Assembly (NCBI RefSeq): GCF_003173775.1 | Contig: NZ_CP029552.1 | Coordinates: forward strand, 2,376,501-2,440,500 | Source of the DNA: Methylobacterium sp. 17Sr1-1 | Lineage (GTDB): Bacteria > Pseudomonadota > Alphaproteobacteria > Rhizobiales > Beijerinckiaceae | DNA: 64,000 bases | Reading direction: 5' to 3' | Part shown: one piece after another, positions 1 to 8,263 of the stretch | How positions within the stretch are numbered: the first letter of the stretch is position 1 | Layout: the number at the start of each line of letters is the position of its first letter | Made by a program: the position numbers and the translations under genes | The notes under the pieces: generated by a model | What the model saw: only the letters and a program-made list of their open reading frames with translations | The model's database searches: none | What the model was told of the DNA's origin: nothing

Positions 1-183
1 GATCGCATCGGCGAAGCCGCGCGGCGGGGCGGCCTTCGCGGCGCGCTTCTCCAGCTCCGCGAGCGGCACGCGCAGCTTCGCGGCGGCGATCTCCCGCCGC
101 TTGTAGGCCTCGATATGGGCGAGAACGTCGGCCGGGCGCGGCCGGTCCTCGCCGTCGGGAGACGTCGTATCGGTGTCGGACAA
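1..183 (-). CDS. trpC: Indole-3-glycerol phosphate synthase, N-terminal fragment cut by the window edge
   Basis: Only the first 61 codons lie in the window. The translation contains [19 protein letters not shown] followed by [17 protein letters not shown], which is the usual amino-terminal helix of TrpC, the (beta/alpha)8 enzyme that closes the indole ring in tryptophan synthesis. The likely start is TTG at 183, preceded by a strong GAGGGGAGG ribosome site about eight bases upstream; no in-frame ATG fits. It follows trpG and trpD on the same strand with a 183-base gap to trpD. Family assignment rests on the short N-terminus plus context. Confidence 0.85.
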   Translation of the reverse strand, partial: MSDTDTTSPDGEDRPRPADVLAHIEAYKRREIAAAKLRVPLAELEKRAAKAAPPRGFADAI

Positions 184-366
184 GGCCGTATCCTCCCCTC
201 GGGAGCGTATCGGGGATGTCATGCATCACTCTGCCGGTCGTGACCGCCCGGTGCCAAAGGAGTCACCGGTTCGGGGACTCACATGATGCAAAACCAAGAC
301 GTGAGCAGAGTTGCACCGGGCAACTCCGCTGAGCGAGTGTCGGGTTCCGCCGCAACGGCGGGTGGC

Positions 367-1380
367 TCACGCGTGGGAGACGGCCGCCAGGCGCTCCAGG
401 ACCGCCCGCGCCGCGCCGGTGTCGATCGCCTGGGCGGCGCGCGTCACGCCGTCCTGCAGGCTGTCGACGCGCCCGGCGACCATCAGGGCCGCCGCGGCGT
501 TGAGCACGCCGATGTCGCGGTAGGGCGTGCGGGCGCCGTCGAGCACGTCGCGGAGCGCCCCGGCATTGTGCGCCGGGTCGCCGCCGCGCAGTTCCTCGGG
601 TTGGGCGAGGCGCAGGCCCAGCTCCCGCGGATCGATGGTGAAGCGGCGGATCGCGCCGTCCTCCAGCGCCACCACGGCGGTCGGGCCGGTGGTGGTGATC
701 TCGTCGAGACCGTCCGAGCCGTGCACGGTCCAGACCCGGCGGCTGCCGAGCTCGGCCAGCACCCGGGTCATCGGCTCGGCGAGCGAGGCCGCGTAGACGC
801 CCAGCAGCTGCGCCGAGACCCCGGCCGGGTTGCAGAGCGGTCCCAGCACGTTGAACAGCGTCCGCGTGCCGATCTCGACCCGCACCGGCGCGACGTGGCG
901 CATCGAGGCGTGGTGGGACTGGGCGAACATGAAGCACAGGCCCGCTTGGGCGAGGCAGCGGGCGAGGTGGTCGGGGGCGAGGCCGATGCCGACGCCCAGC
1001 GCCGAGAGCACGTCGGCGGCGCCGGAGCGCGACGAGGCGGCGCGGTTGCCGTGCTTGGCCACCGGCACGCCGCAGGCGGCGGTGACGATCGCCGCCAGCG
1101 TCGAGACGTTGTAGCTGCCCGAATGGTCGCCGCCGGTGCCGACGATGTCGATCGCTCCGTCGGGCGCCGCGACGCGGGTCATGCGCTCGCGCAGCGCCCC
1201 GGCCGCACCGGTGATCTCGTCCAGAGCCTCGCCGCGGACGTGCAAAGCCATCAGGAAGGCGCCGGCCTGGGCGTGCGTCACCTCGCCGGAGAGCAGGTGG
1301 TCGAAGGCGCGGCGGGCCTCCTCGCGCGTCAGCGCGGCGCCCGTGGCGACCTTCGCCAGGTAGGGCTTGAACGAGTCCAT
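367..1380 (-). CDS. trpD: Anthranilate phosphoribosyltransferase
   Basis: Transfers phosphoribose from PRPP to anthranilate, the second committed step of tryptophan synthesis (cytoplasmic). The 337-residue product has the usual length. The PRPP-binding motif GTGGDHSGSYNVST is at about residues 81-94, and the anthranilate-site segment KHGNRAASSRSGAADVL begins near residue 109. The N-terminal helical domain (about 1-70) carries the family pattern L(T)xEEA...H..GEVTxAQxGAFLMAL. It lies 47 bases downstream of trpG and upstream of trpC on the same strand, so it is probably co-transcribed. No anomalies seen. Confidence 0.97.
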   Translation of the reverse strand: MDSFKPYLAKVATGAALTREEARRAFDHLLSGEVTHAQAGAFLMALHVRGEALDEITGAAGALRERMTRVAAPDGAIDIVGTGGDHSGSYNVSTLAAIVTAACGVPVAKHGNRAASSRSGAADVLSALGVGIGLAPDHLARCLAQAGLCFMFAQSHHASMRHVAPVRVEIGTRTLFNVLGPLCNPAGVSAQLLGVYAASLAEPMTRVLAELGSRRVWTVHGSDGLDEITTTGPTAVVALEDGAIRRFTIDPRELGLRLAQPEELRGGDPAHNAGALRDVLDGARTPYRDIGVLNAAAALMVAGRVDSLQDGVTRAAQAIDTGAARAVLERLAAVSHA

Positions 1381-1427
1381 GACGAGTACGGGCCTGATCT
1401 CAGCGCGGGCTTACGCGCCCGACCCCG

Positions 1428-2063
1428 TCAATGCACATCTGGGCCGCGCTTGTCACCCCGGGGCTTCACATTCGGAGCCTTGGCATTCCAGGCCGCGGCG
1501 AGGTCGAGGAAATTGCGCACCATGGTCTCTCCGTGCTGCGACAGGATGCTCTCGGGGTGGAACTGCACCCCGTGCACCGGCCGCTCCGCGTGCTCCAGCG
1601 CCATGATGAGGCCGTCGGCCTCCGCCGTCACCACGAGGTCCTGCGGGCAGGTCGCCCGCTCGACGATCAGCGAGTGGTAGCGCGTCGCCGCGAACGGGCC
1701 GTTGATGCCGCGAAACAGCCCGGTCGCCCGGTGCTGGACCTGCGAGACCTTGCCGTGCATCGGCGCCGGCGCCCGCACCACGTCGCCGCCGAAGGCCTGG
1801 CCGATCGCCTGGAGGCCGAGGCAGACGCCGAGCATCGGGATCTCGTCGCTCAAATCCCGCACCACGTCGAGGCATACGCCCGCCTCGCTCGGCGTGCAGG
1901 GCCCGGGCGAGAGCACCAGGGCGTCGGGCGCGCGGCGGCGGATCTCCTCGACGGTGATCGCGTCGTTGCGCACCACCTCGACCGAACCGGCGAGCGGGCC
2001 GATCAAGTGGACGAGGTTCCAGGTGAAGGAATCGTAGTTGTCGATGACCAGGATGTCGGACAT
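1428..2063 (-). CDS. trpG: Anthranilate synthase component II (glutamine amidotransferase)
   Basis: Supplies ammonia from glutamine to the TrpE subunit for anthranilate formation. The class I glutamine amidotransferase features are all visible in 211 residues: N-terminal ILVIDNYDSFTWNLV, oxyanion segment LSPGPCTP near 51-58, nucleophile Cys81 in MLGVCLGLQAIGQAFGG, and His/Glu in VQFHPESILSQHG near 166-178. A trpE gene is not in the window. The C-terminal 20 residues are basic and probably unstructured. First gene of the trpG-trpD-trpC group seen here. PabA is a formal alternative, but adjacency to trpD favours TrpG. Confidence 0.95.
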   Translation of the reverse strand: MSDILVIDNYDSFTWNLVHLIGPLAGSVEVVRNDAITVEEIRRRAPDALVLSPGPCTPSEAGVCLDVVRDLSDEIPMLGVCLGLQAIGQAFGGDVVRAPAPMHGKVSQVQHRATGLFRGINGPFAATRYHSLIVERATCPQDLVVTAEADGLIMALEHAERPVHGVQFHPESILSQHGETMVRNFLDLAAAWNAKAPNVKPRGDKRGPDVH

Positions 2064-2150
2064 GGGGCGCCTCTTAGCCGCGCGGTGTGGGGCTTGGGGC
2101 GGCGGGAGGTCAAGGGGCAGTTCGCGCCGCCTCCGGCCCAGGGCGACATG

Positions 2151-2184
2151 AAAAACCCGCCCATCCCTTGCGGGACAGGCGGGT
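2151..2184 (-). terminator. Rho-independent terminator after the BI-1 gene
   Basis: On the minus strand a 7-bp perfect stem (ACCCGCC / GGCGGGT, arms 2178-2184 and 2155-2161) is followed directly by a run of five T. It lies 36 bases past the stop of the Bax-inhibitor-like gene and separates it from trpG. Confidence 0.8.
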
Positions 2185-2219
2185 GAAGTCGAGGGTCCGT
2201 CCGTGGTGGAGGGAGTCTG

Positions 2220-2930
2220 CTATTCCCGCTCGCCGGTGAGGCTCAGCAGCATCTGGAACAGGTTGATGAAGTTCAGGTAGAGCGACAGGGCCCCGAACAC
2301 CGCGAGCTTGGAATTGGCTTCCTCGCCCCAGTTCTCGGCGTATTGCTCCTTGATCGACTGCGTGTCGTAGGCGGTGAGCCCGGTGAAGATCACGACGCCG
2401 ATGAGCGAGATGGCGAATTGCAGCGCGCTCGACGCCAGGAAGATGTTGACCAGGCTGGCGATGACGAGGCCGATCAGGCCCATCACCAGGAACGAGCCCA
2501 TCCGCGACAGGTCGCGCTTGGTGGTGTAGCCGTAGAGGCTCGTCGCCCCGAACATCGCCGCGGTGATGAAGAAGGTGCGGGCGATGCTGGTGCCGGTGAA
2601 GACCAGGAAGATCGAGGCCAGCGACAGCCCCATCACTCCGCAGAAGGTCCAGAACAGGGTGTGGGCGGTGGCGGCCGAGATCCGGTCGGCGCGGAACGAC
2701 AGCACCATGATGAAGGCGAGGGGCGCCAGCATCACGACGTATTTCAGCGGCGTGCCGAAGAGCGGCTTGTAGAGCGCCGGGGTCGAGGACACGCCGAGGG
2801 CGACCAGGCCGGTCAGGGCCAGGCCGAGGCCCATCGTGTTGTAGACCCGCAGCATGTGCCGCCGCAGGCCCTCGTCGAAGACCGCACCGGCGGGGGCCGC
2901 GTGGGTCTGCCAGGCGTAGGGGGTGTTCAT
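2220..2930 (-). CDS. Bax inhibitor-1 (BI-1/YccA) family membrane protein
   Basis: A 236-residue integral inner-membrane protein of the BI-1/TMBIM superfamily. About seven hydrophobic segments follow an amino-terminal cytoplasmic stretch containing DEGLRRHMLRVYNTMGLGL, which is typical of the alphaproteobacterial subgroup. The C-terminal part carries the characteristic LTAYDTQSIKEQY and ends in LYLNFINLFQMLLSL. Bacterial members are thought to be pH-sensitive calcium leak channels or regulators of membrane proteolysis; the precise role here is unknown. Start ATG at 2930 gives the family N-terminus. A Rho-independent terminator follows, and the anti-sigma gene ends 34 bases upstream. Confidence 0.92.
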   Translation of the reverse strand: MNTPYAWQTHAAPAGAVFDEGLRRHMLRVYNTMGLGLALTGLVALGVSSTPALYKPLFGTPLKYVVMLAPLAFIMVLSFRADRISAATAHTLFWTFCGVMGLSLASIFLVFTGTSIARTFFITAAMFGATSLYGYTTKRDLSRMGSFLVMGLIGLVIASLVNIFLASSALQFAISLIGVVIFTGLTAYDTQSIKEQYAENWGEEANSKLAVFGALSLYLNFINLFQMLLSLTGERE

Positions 2931-2964
2931 CGGGGAGAGTGCTCCGGGATGGTGGCGGGTGACG

Positions 2965-3744
2965 TCAGTGGTGCAAAGCCGCCAGGGTGGCGGCGGCGCG
3001 GCCGAGATCGGGCTCGTTCCCCGAGCCGCTGAGCGCGTAGGCGCCGCGTCCGACCTTCCAGTAGACCGTGACGGCCTCCGGCGAGCGGACGATGGCGGGG
3101 GCGCTCGCCTCCGCATCCGCGCTGCGGGTGGCGAAGAGCGCGACCTTGCCGAGGGTGCCGGCATCGATCGCGACCTCGACGCCCGCACCGCTGCGCGAGG
3201 GGAAGATCTGCATGTCGTCGACGCGCCAGTCCGACGGCAGGTCGGGCAGGGCGATACCGGTCGCCGCCTCCACCTCGCGCCGGTCATAGGCCGGGGTCGG
3301 GCGCTGCGAGGTCACCCGGGCGCGGACCAGGGCGGCCTGGCGGGCCTGGAGCGCCTCCTCGACGAAGGCCGGCGAGTGCGTCGACGCGATGGTGTTCTGC
3401 ACGCCGAAATCGCCGGTCTCGTTGTGAAGGAGCCAGCCGGTCCCGACCAGCATGGCGATCACCGCGGCGCGCTGGAGCCGCGCGCCGATGCGGCGCCAGG
3501 TCAGCGCCCGGTCGAGGCGGCGGGCCGCGGAAGCGAGGCGCTCGGGGGCCGGGCCGGGCCGCACGGCCACGCCCTCGACCGGCCCGAACGCGGCGCGCAG
3601 CGCATCGCGGGTGTGGAGGTCGGCCATCACCCGGGCCGCCACCTCCGGCCGCGCCGCCAGGTGCTCCTCGACCTCGATCCGTCGGCCGAGATCGAGCTGG
3701 CCGTCGATATAGGCGTTCAGGTCGGCCTCGGTGATCGGATCCAT
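2965..3744 (-). CDS. Anti-sigma factor, single-pass membrane protein
   Basis: A 259-residue protein whose first 55 residues (TEADLNAYIDGQLD followed by EVEEHLAARPEVAARV) match the anti-sigma domain that clamps ECF sigma factors. The HxxxCxxC zinc motif of ZAS proteins is absent. One membrane segment (AAVIAMLVGTGWLL) near residues 97-112 is followed by a periplasmic C-terminal domain of about 150 residues. ATG 3744 has GGAGG five bases upstream and is preferred over the upstream ATG at 3774 that overlaps the sigma stop codon. It follows the sigma gene directly, as is usual for regulator pairs. The inducing signal is not evident. Confidence 0.85.
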   Translation of the reverse strand: MDPITEADLNAYIDGQLDLGRRIEVEEHLAARPEVAARVMADLHTRDALRAAFGPVEGVAVRPGPAPERLASAARRLDRALTWRRIGARLQRAAVIAMLVGTGWLLHNETGDFGVQNTIASTHSPAFVEEALQARQAALVRARVTSQRPTPAYDRREVEAATGIALPDLPSDWRVDDMQIFPSRSGAGVEVAIDAGTLGKVALFATRSADAEASAPAIVRSPEAVTVYWKVGRGAYALSGSGNEPDLGRAAATLAALHH

Positions 3745-3773
3745 GGTCGCCTCCGGTGACTGCTCGCCACGCA

Positions 3774-4355
3774 TCACGACGCCCTCGCGGTGTTGCCGTC
3801 TTGGAGGCTACCTTGGACCACGCGCAGGCGCGGTCGCTCCGGCGCGTCCTCCGGGGCCGGCAGGCGCGAGCCGGCGCCGCTCTCGATGGTGCGCAGGGCG
3901 GCCCGGGCCCGCCCGAGGCGCGACATCAGCGTGCCGATCGGGATGCCGAGCACGTCGGCGGCCTCCTGGTAGGCCAGCCCTTCAATGGTCACGAGGTGCA
4001 GGGCCTCGCGCTGCTCCGCCGGCAGGCGCTGGAACGCCTCGCGCACCTGGGCGAGGCGCACGTGCCCTTCTTGCGCCGGCGGCGTCGCCTCCTCGACGAT
4101 GTGGCCGAGGGCGTCGGCGTAGCGCGCCTCGACCTTCCGGCGGCGCTGGTCGTCGATGAAGGCGTTGTGCAGCACCGTCATCAGCCAGGTGCGCAGGTTG
4201 GTCCCCGGGCGCAGGGTGCCCTGGCGCTCGAGGGCGCGCACGAGGGTGTCGTGCACGAGGTCGTCGGCCTGCGCGGGATCGCGCGTCAGGGACCGGGCGT
4301 AGCGCCGGAGCGGCACCAGAAGGTCGAGGACGTCGGGGCGCTTGCGAAGCATCAT
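3774..4355 (-). CDS. ECF-type RNA polymerase sigma factor (sigma-70 family)
   Basis: A 193-residue sigma factor with only regions 2 and 4. Region 2 (about 15-80) contains RRYARSLTRDPAQADDLVHD and TLVRALER, then NLRTWLMTVLHNAFID. Region 4 (about 105-165) contains FQRLPAEQREALHLV and the helix-turn-helix YQEAADVLGIPIGTLMSRL. The stop codon overlaps possible starts of the downstream anti-sigma gene (TGATG), suggesting translational coupling. A promoter recognised by this sigma cannot be fixed by eye. Adjacent start codons at 4355 and 4352 are both possible. Confidence 0.94.
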   Translation of the reverse strand: MMLRKRPDVLDLLVPLRRYARSLTRDPAQADDLVHDTLVRALERQGTLRPGTNLRTWLMTVLHNAFIDDQRRRKVEARYADALGHIVEEATPPAQEGHVRLAQVREAFQRLPAEQREALHLVTIEGLAYQEAADVLGIPIGTLMSRLGRARAALRTIESGAGSRLPAPEDAPERPRLRVVQGSLQDGNTARAS

Positions 4356-4523
4356 ACCGGGTAAACGTCCGGCGGCCGGTTCCTAATCCCTCCGCGTTCC
4401 GCCGCGCGGTGCCCTCACCGCGTCGCGCCCGTTCACATCCGCGTGATCGCGAGGGGAGGGAGGGCCGGAACGACGAGGGGCCCGCAACGGGGCCCCTCGC
4501 TCACATCCGGATCGGGTGTCGGC

Positions 4524-5384
4524 TCAGTGCGACAGGATCCGCGACAGGAAGGTCTGGGCGCGCTCGCTGCGGGGGCTGCCGAAGAAGTCCTCCTTCTGCG
4601 CGTCCTCGACGATCTCGCCCTTGTCCATGAAGATCACCCGGTGCGCGACCTTGCGGGCGAAGCCCATCTCGTGGGTCACGACCATCATGGTCATGCCCTC
4701 GCGGGCGAGCTCGACCATCACGTCCAGCACCTCGCCGACCATCTCGGGGTCCAGCGCCGAGGTCGGCTCGTCGAACAGCATCACGATCGGGTTCATGGCG
4801 AGCGCCCGGGCGATGGCGACGCGCTGCTGCTGGCCGCCGGAGAGCTGGCCCGGATACTTGTGGGCGTGGGCCTTGAGGCCGACCCGCTCCAGGAGAGCGA
4901 GGCCCTTGGCCTGCGCCTCGTCCTTCGACCGGCCGAGCACCTTGCGCTGGGCGAGGTTCAGGTTGTCGGTGATCGACAGGTGCGGAAAGAGCTCGAAGTG
5001 CTGGAACACCATGCCGACCCGCGAGCGGAGCTTGGGCAGGTTGGTCTTCTTGTTGGCGATCTGCGTCCCGTCGACGGTGATCTGGCCCTTCTGGAACGGC
5101 TCGAGGGCGTTGACGCACTTGATCAGCGTCGACTTGCCGGAGCCCGAGGGGCCGCAGACCACCACCACCTCGCCCTTGCGGATCGCCGTGGTGCAGTCCG
5201 TCAGCACCTGGAAGTCGCCGTACCACTTCGAGACGCCCTCGATGGTGATCATCGGCGCGCCGGTCGCCGCCACCGGCGGCGGATCGGTGAGCAGGGTGCC
5301 GACGGGGCCGGAGGCCGGCGCCGCCGCGGACGTGGCCTGCGGCTCCGACGCGGGGCTGACGGGCGGCATCGCGGAAGAGGTCAT
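4524..5384 (-). CDS. gltL: Glutamate/aspartate ABC transporter ATP-binding protein
   Basis: ATPase of a polar amino acid importer. Walker [16 protein letters not shown], signature [17 protein letters not shown], Walker [15 protein letters not shown] and the switch His in VVTHEMGFA are all intact. The core begins at the second methionine (position 5252, [14 protein letters not shown]), which is where most family members start. Translation from 5384 adds 44 Pro/Ala/Ser-rich residues. Both starts are in frame and the choice is uncertain. It lies 11 bases past the GltK permease gene and is the last gene of gltI-J-K-L. Confidence 0.94.
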   Translation of the reverse strand: MTSSAMPPVSPASEPQATSAAAPASGPVGTLLTDPPPVAATGAPMITIEGVSKWYGDFQVLTDCTTAIRKGEVVVVCGPSGSGKSTLIKCVNALEPFQKGQITVDGTQIANKKTNLPKLRSRVGMVFQHFELFPHLSITDNLNLAQRKVLGRSKDEAQAKGLALLERVGLKAHAHKYPGQLSGGQQQRVAIARALAMNPIVMLFDEPTSALDPEMVGEVLDVMVELAREGMTMMVVTHEMGFARKVAHRVIFMDKGEIVEDAQKEDFFGSPRSERAQTFLSRILSH

Positions 5385-5395
5385 GGCGGCAAACC

Positions 5396-6088
5396 CTATC
5401 GGATGATGGCGACCCGGCGCTGCAGGCGGCGCACCAGGAGCGAGGCGATGAAGCAGACGGCGAAGTAGACGACCGCCGCGAACAGGTACATCTCGACGAG
5501 GCGGCCGTCGCGCTGCGCCACCTTGGACGCCGCGCCGAGGAAGTCGGTGATCGAGAGGACGTAGACCAGCGAGGTGTCCTGGAACAGCACGATGGTCTGG
5601 GTCAGCAGCACCGGCAGCATGTTGCGGAAGGCCTGGGGCAGGATGACGTTGCTCATCGATTGCCAGTAGGTGAGGCCGAGCGCGGAGGCCGCCGCCGCCT
5701 GTCCCTTCGGGATCGACTGGATGCCCGCCCGCATGATCTCGGAGAAGTAGGCCGCCTCGAACAGCGTGAAGGTGATGAGCGAGGACGAGAAGGCGCCGAC
5801 CTGGATCGGCCGCTCGGCCCCGATGATCCACTGCCCGATATACGGCACCAGGAAGTAGAACCAGAAGATCACCAGCACCAGCGGCAGCGAGCGCATGAAG
5901 TTGACGTAGGCCTTGGCGACCTGCGGCAGCACCGGCAGGCCGGAGAGCCGCATCATGGCGATCAGCGTGCCGAGGATCACGCCGCCGACCGCCGCCAAGG
6001 CGGTCAGCGTCAGCGTGAACGTCATCCCGTCGAAGAACAGGTAGCGCCAGGAATTGAGGATGACGCCGAAGTCGAAATTCGAGAACAT
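5396..6088 (-). CDS. gltK: Glutamate/aspartate ABC transporter permease
   Basis: A 230-residue inner-membrane permease of the HisM/GltK type with about five membrane segments. The N-terminal segment has [20 protein letters not shown], and the cytoplasmic EAA loop appears as [20 protein letters not shown] then [18 protein letters not shown], the contact surface for the ATPase. It probably pairs with the adjacent GltJ permease as a heterodimer. It lies 28 bases after gltJ and 11 bases before gltL, consistent with one transcript. Confidence 0.94.
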   Translation of the reverse strand: MFSNFDFGVILNSWRYLFFDGMTFTLTLTALAAVGGVILGTLIAMMRLSGLPVLPQVAKAYVNFMRSLPLVLVIFWFYFLVPYIGQWIIGAERPIQVGAFSSSLITFTLFEAAYFSEIMRAGIQSIPKGQAAAASALGLTYWQSMSNVILPQAFRNMLPVLLTQTIVLFQDTSLVYVLSITDFLGAASKVAQRDGRLVEMYLFAAVVYFAVCFIASLLVRRLQRRVAIIR

Positions 6089-6116
6089 CGCAGGATCTTG
6101 CCCGAGCTTGAGGGGA

Positions 6117-6836
6117 TCAGCGGCCCGGCACCGCGACGCGGCGCTCGATCAGCCCGGCAGCGGTCACCACCAGCAGGTTGATGAGGATGTAGATGATCGT
6201 CGCGGCGGTGAAGGCCTCGAAGACCTGGAACGAGAATTCCTGCATCGCGCGAGCCCGGGCGGTCAGCTCCAGGAGCCCGATGGTCAGCGCCACCGACGTG
6301 TTCTTCAGGTTGTTGAGGAACTCGGAGGTCAGCGGCGGCAGGATGATGCGGTAGGCGTTGGGCAGGAGCACGTAGCGGTAGGTCTGGGCGGTGGTGAGCC
6401 CGAGCGCCGTGCCGGCCATGCGCTGGCCCCGCGGCAGGGCCTGGATGCCGGCCCGCACCTGCTCGGCGACGCGCGAGGCGGTGAAGAAGCCGAGGCAGAC
6501 CACCGCGGTGTAGAACGGCGCGTTCGGCAGCTGCTTCAGCCAGGTGCCCCAGGATTCCGGCAGCACCTCGGGCAGCACGAAGAACCACAGGAACATCTGC
6601 ACGAGGAGCGGGATGTTGCGGAAGAGCTCGACATAGGCGTTGCCGACAGCTTGCGCGCCGCGGCTCGGCAGGGTGCGCAGCACGCCGATCACCGAGCCGA
6701 CCGCGAAGGCGATGACCCAGGCGCAGAGCGCCGTGACGATGGTCCAGACCAGACCCGACAGCAGCATGTCGGCGTAGGTGCCGGTCCCCTCGGGCGACGC
6801 CTCGAAGAAGATGCCCCAGTTCCAGTTGTAGTTCAT
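6117..6836 (-). CDS. gltJ: Glutamate/aspartate ABC transporter permease
   Basis: A 239-residue permease. The N-terminus MNYNWNWGIFFEASPEGTGT followed by YADMLLSGLVWT is typical of GltJ, whose first residues are periplasmic. The EAA loop is AEQVRAGIQALPRGQRMAGT then ALGLTTAQTYRYVLLPNAYR. Five or so hydrophobic segments are visible. It follows the binding-protein gene after a gap of about 184 bases that holds a strong hairpin, and precedes gltK. Confidence 0.94.
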   Translation of the reverse strand: MNYNWNWGIFFEASPEGTGTYADMLLSGLVWTIVTALCAWVIAFAVGSVIGVLRTLPSRGAQAVGNAYVELFRNIPLLVQMFLWFFVLPEVLPESWGTWLKQLPNAPFYTAVVCLGFFTASRVAEQVRAGIQALPRGQRMAGTALGLTTAQTYRYVLLPNAYRIILPPLTSEFLNNLKNTSVALTIGLLELTARARAMQEFSFQVFEAFTAATIIYILINLLVVTAAGLIERRVAVPGR

Positions 6837-6982
6837 GCCCTGTCTTCCGGGTGCGTTCGGCCGAGTCTGTTCGGCTTGGTCGAGGCGATCTCTGCGGCGA
6901 TGGTATACGGTTTTCCGGCCCGGGCGAGGGTGGGCGCGGTCGAGGCACAGGGAAAAAGTGCCGGGGGACGAGGATTCGGGGA

Positions 6983-7010
6983 GGCGCCGCCCCGTGATCG
7001 GGGCGGCGCC
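6983..7010 (-). promoter_or_regulatory. Perfect 11-bp hairpin between gltI and gltJ
   Basis: Arms 6983-6993 (GGCGCCGCCCC) and 7000-7010 (GGGGCGGCGCC) with a six-base loop lie 10 bases past the gltI stop. No T-run follows on the minus strand, so this is more likely an mRNA-stabilising or attenuating stem that raises binding-protein output over permease output than a complete terminator. The function is inferred from position. Confidence 0.6.
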
Positions 7011-7020
7011 CGGCGTCAGG

Positions 7021-7950
7021 TCAGTAGGCGGCCGGGTCCGGGCTGTCGCTCGGCTTGGCGAAGGCGCTCTTCAGCGCGTCGCTCATCGGCAGGTTCAGGT
7101 TGATGTCCCGCGGCGGAATCGGCTTCATGAACCACTTGTCGTAGGTCACTTTAGCCTCGGGGCTCTTGTAGAAGGCGGCGGTGGCGGCGTCCGCGACCTT
7201 CTTGAACGGCGCGTCGTCCTTGCGCAGCATGATGCCGTAGGGCTCGGGCTTCGACAGGGCGTCGGTCGAGATCACGTAGGCGCCCGGCTCCTTCGAGCCG
7301 GCGGCGAGCGAGGCGAGCAGCACGTCGTCCATCACGAAGGCGGCGGCGCGACCGGTCTCGACCATCAGGAACGCCTCGGCGTGGTCCTTGGCCGGCAGGA
7401 TCGTGATGCCGAGCTTCTTCTCGGCATTGTACTCGTTGATCATCTTGATGTTCGTGGTGCCCGAGGTCGACACGACGGTCTTGCCCTTCAGGTCCTCGAA
7501 CTTCGTCAGGCCGCTCGACTTCTTGGTGACGAAGCGGTTGGCGGTGAGGAAGTGGGTGTTGGTGAAGGCGACCTGCTTCTGCCGGTCGGCGTTGTTGGTG
7601 GTCGAGCCGCACTCGAGATCCACGGTGCCGTTGGCGATCAGCGGGATGCGCGTCGCCGAGGTCACCGGGTTGAGCTTGACCTCGAGCTTGTCGAGCTTCA
7701 GCTCGGACTTCACCGCGTCGACGATCTTGTAGCAGATGTCCATCGCGAAGCCGACCGGCTTCTGGTTGTTGTCGAGGTAGGAGAACGGCACCGACGCGTC
7801 GCGGGTGCCCAGCGTGATCTGCCCGGTCTCCTTGATCTTCTTCAGCGTCCCGGTCAGGTCTTGTGCAGAGGCGGTACCTTGGGCCGAAGCGGCGCCGGCG
7901 GAGGCCGCCAGGCCGGCGAGCAGGACAGGAAGCAGGCTTCTCAAACGCAT
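7021..7950 (-). CDS. gltI: Glutamate/aspartate ABC transporter substrate-binding protein
   Basis: A 309-residue periplasmic solute-binding protein of family 3. A signal peptide (RLRSLLPVLLAGLAASAGAASA) precedes the mature domain. Diagnostic GltI segments are SVPFSYLDNNQKPVGF, DLECGSTTNNADRQKQVAFT and VVSTSGTTNIKM, plus AAFVMDDVLLA and GIMLRKDD near the C-terminus. ATG 7950 has AGGAGA seven bases upstream and gives a standard signal peptide; an upstream in-frame start would add residues before it. First gene of gltIJKL and divergent from dgcN, so a role in D-glutamate uptake is possible (inference). Confidence 0.95.
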   Translation of the reverse strand: MRLRSLLPVLLAGLAASAGAASAQGTASAQDLTGTLKKIKETGQITLGTRDASVPFSYLDNNQKPVGFAMDICYKIVDAVKSELKLDKLEVKLNPVTSATRIPLIANGTVDLECGSTTNNADRQKQVAFTNTHFLTANRFVTKKSSGLTKFEDLKGKTVVSTSGTTNIKMINEYNAEKKLGITILPAKDHAEAFLMVETGRAAAFVMDDVLLASLAAGSKEPGAYVISTDALSKPEPYGIMLRKDDAPFKKVADAATAAFYKSPEAKVTYDKWFMKPIPPRDINLNLPMSDALKSAFAKPSDSPDPAAY

Positions 7951-8263
7951 TCGTGCTCTCCTTTTGGGCACAGACCTAGTCCGTCACGGCGTTGTTGGCG
8001 TCAAGGGCTGGCCTGGGGATGAACGGGGCGCCCGGACGGGGCCGAATTGCGCAGGCTGGAGGTTGTGCCCGCTTCGCCCTGGCAAGGCGCGGGCCAACCG
8101 TGGCCGCTCTCCGGCATGGCGTCGTCCTGGCAGTCCTTCGCGACGGGCTGTTGCACCCTGGAGCCGCCCGCGCGACGATGCCGCCGCCGAGGACGAGGGC
8201 CTTCGCGGCTCGACTCTTGCCCGGCACCCGTGACGCCCCCGCGACGACGGACCGACGAGACCG
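7951..8263. other. Divergent intergenic region between gltI and dgcN
   Basis: About 313 bases with no credible gene. It must hold the promoters of both the glt operon (leftward) and the dgc operon (rightward). I could not fix -35/-10 boxes or an operator with confidence. A shared regulator for both operons is a reasonable inference, but none is encoded next to it. Confidence 0.5.
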
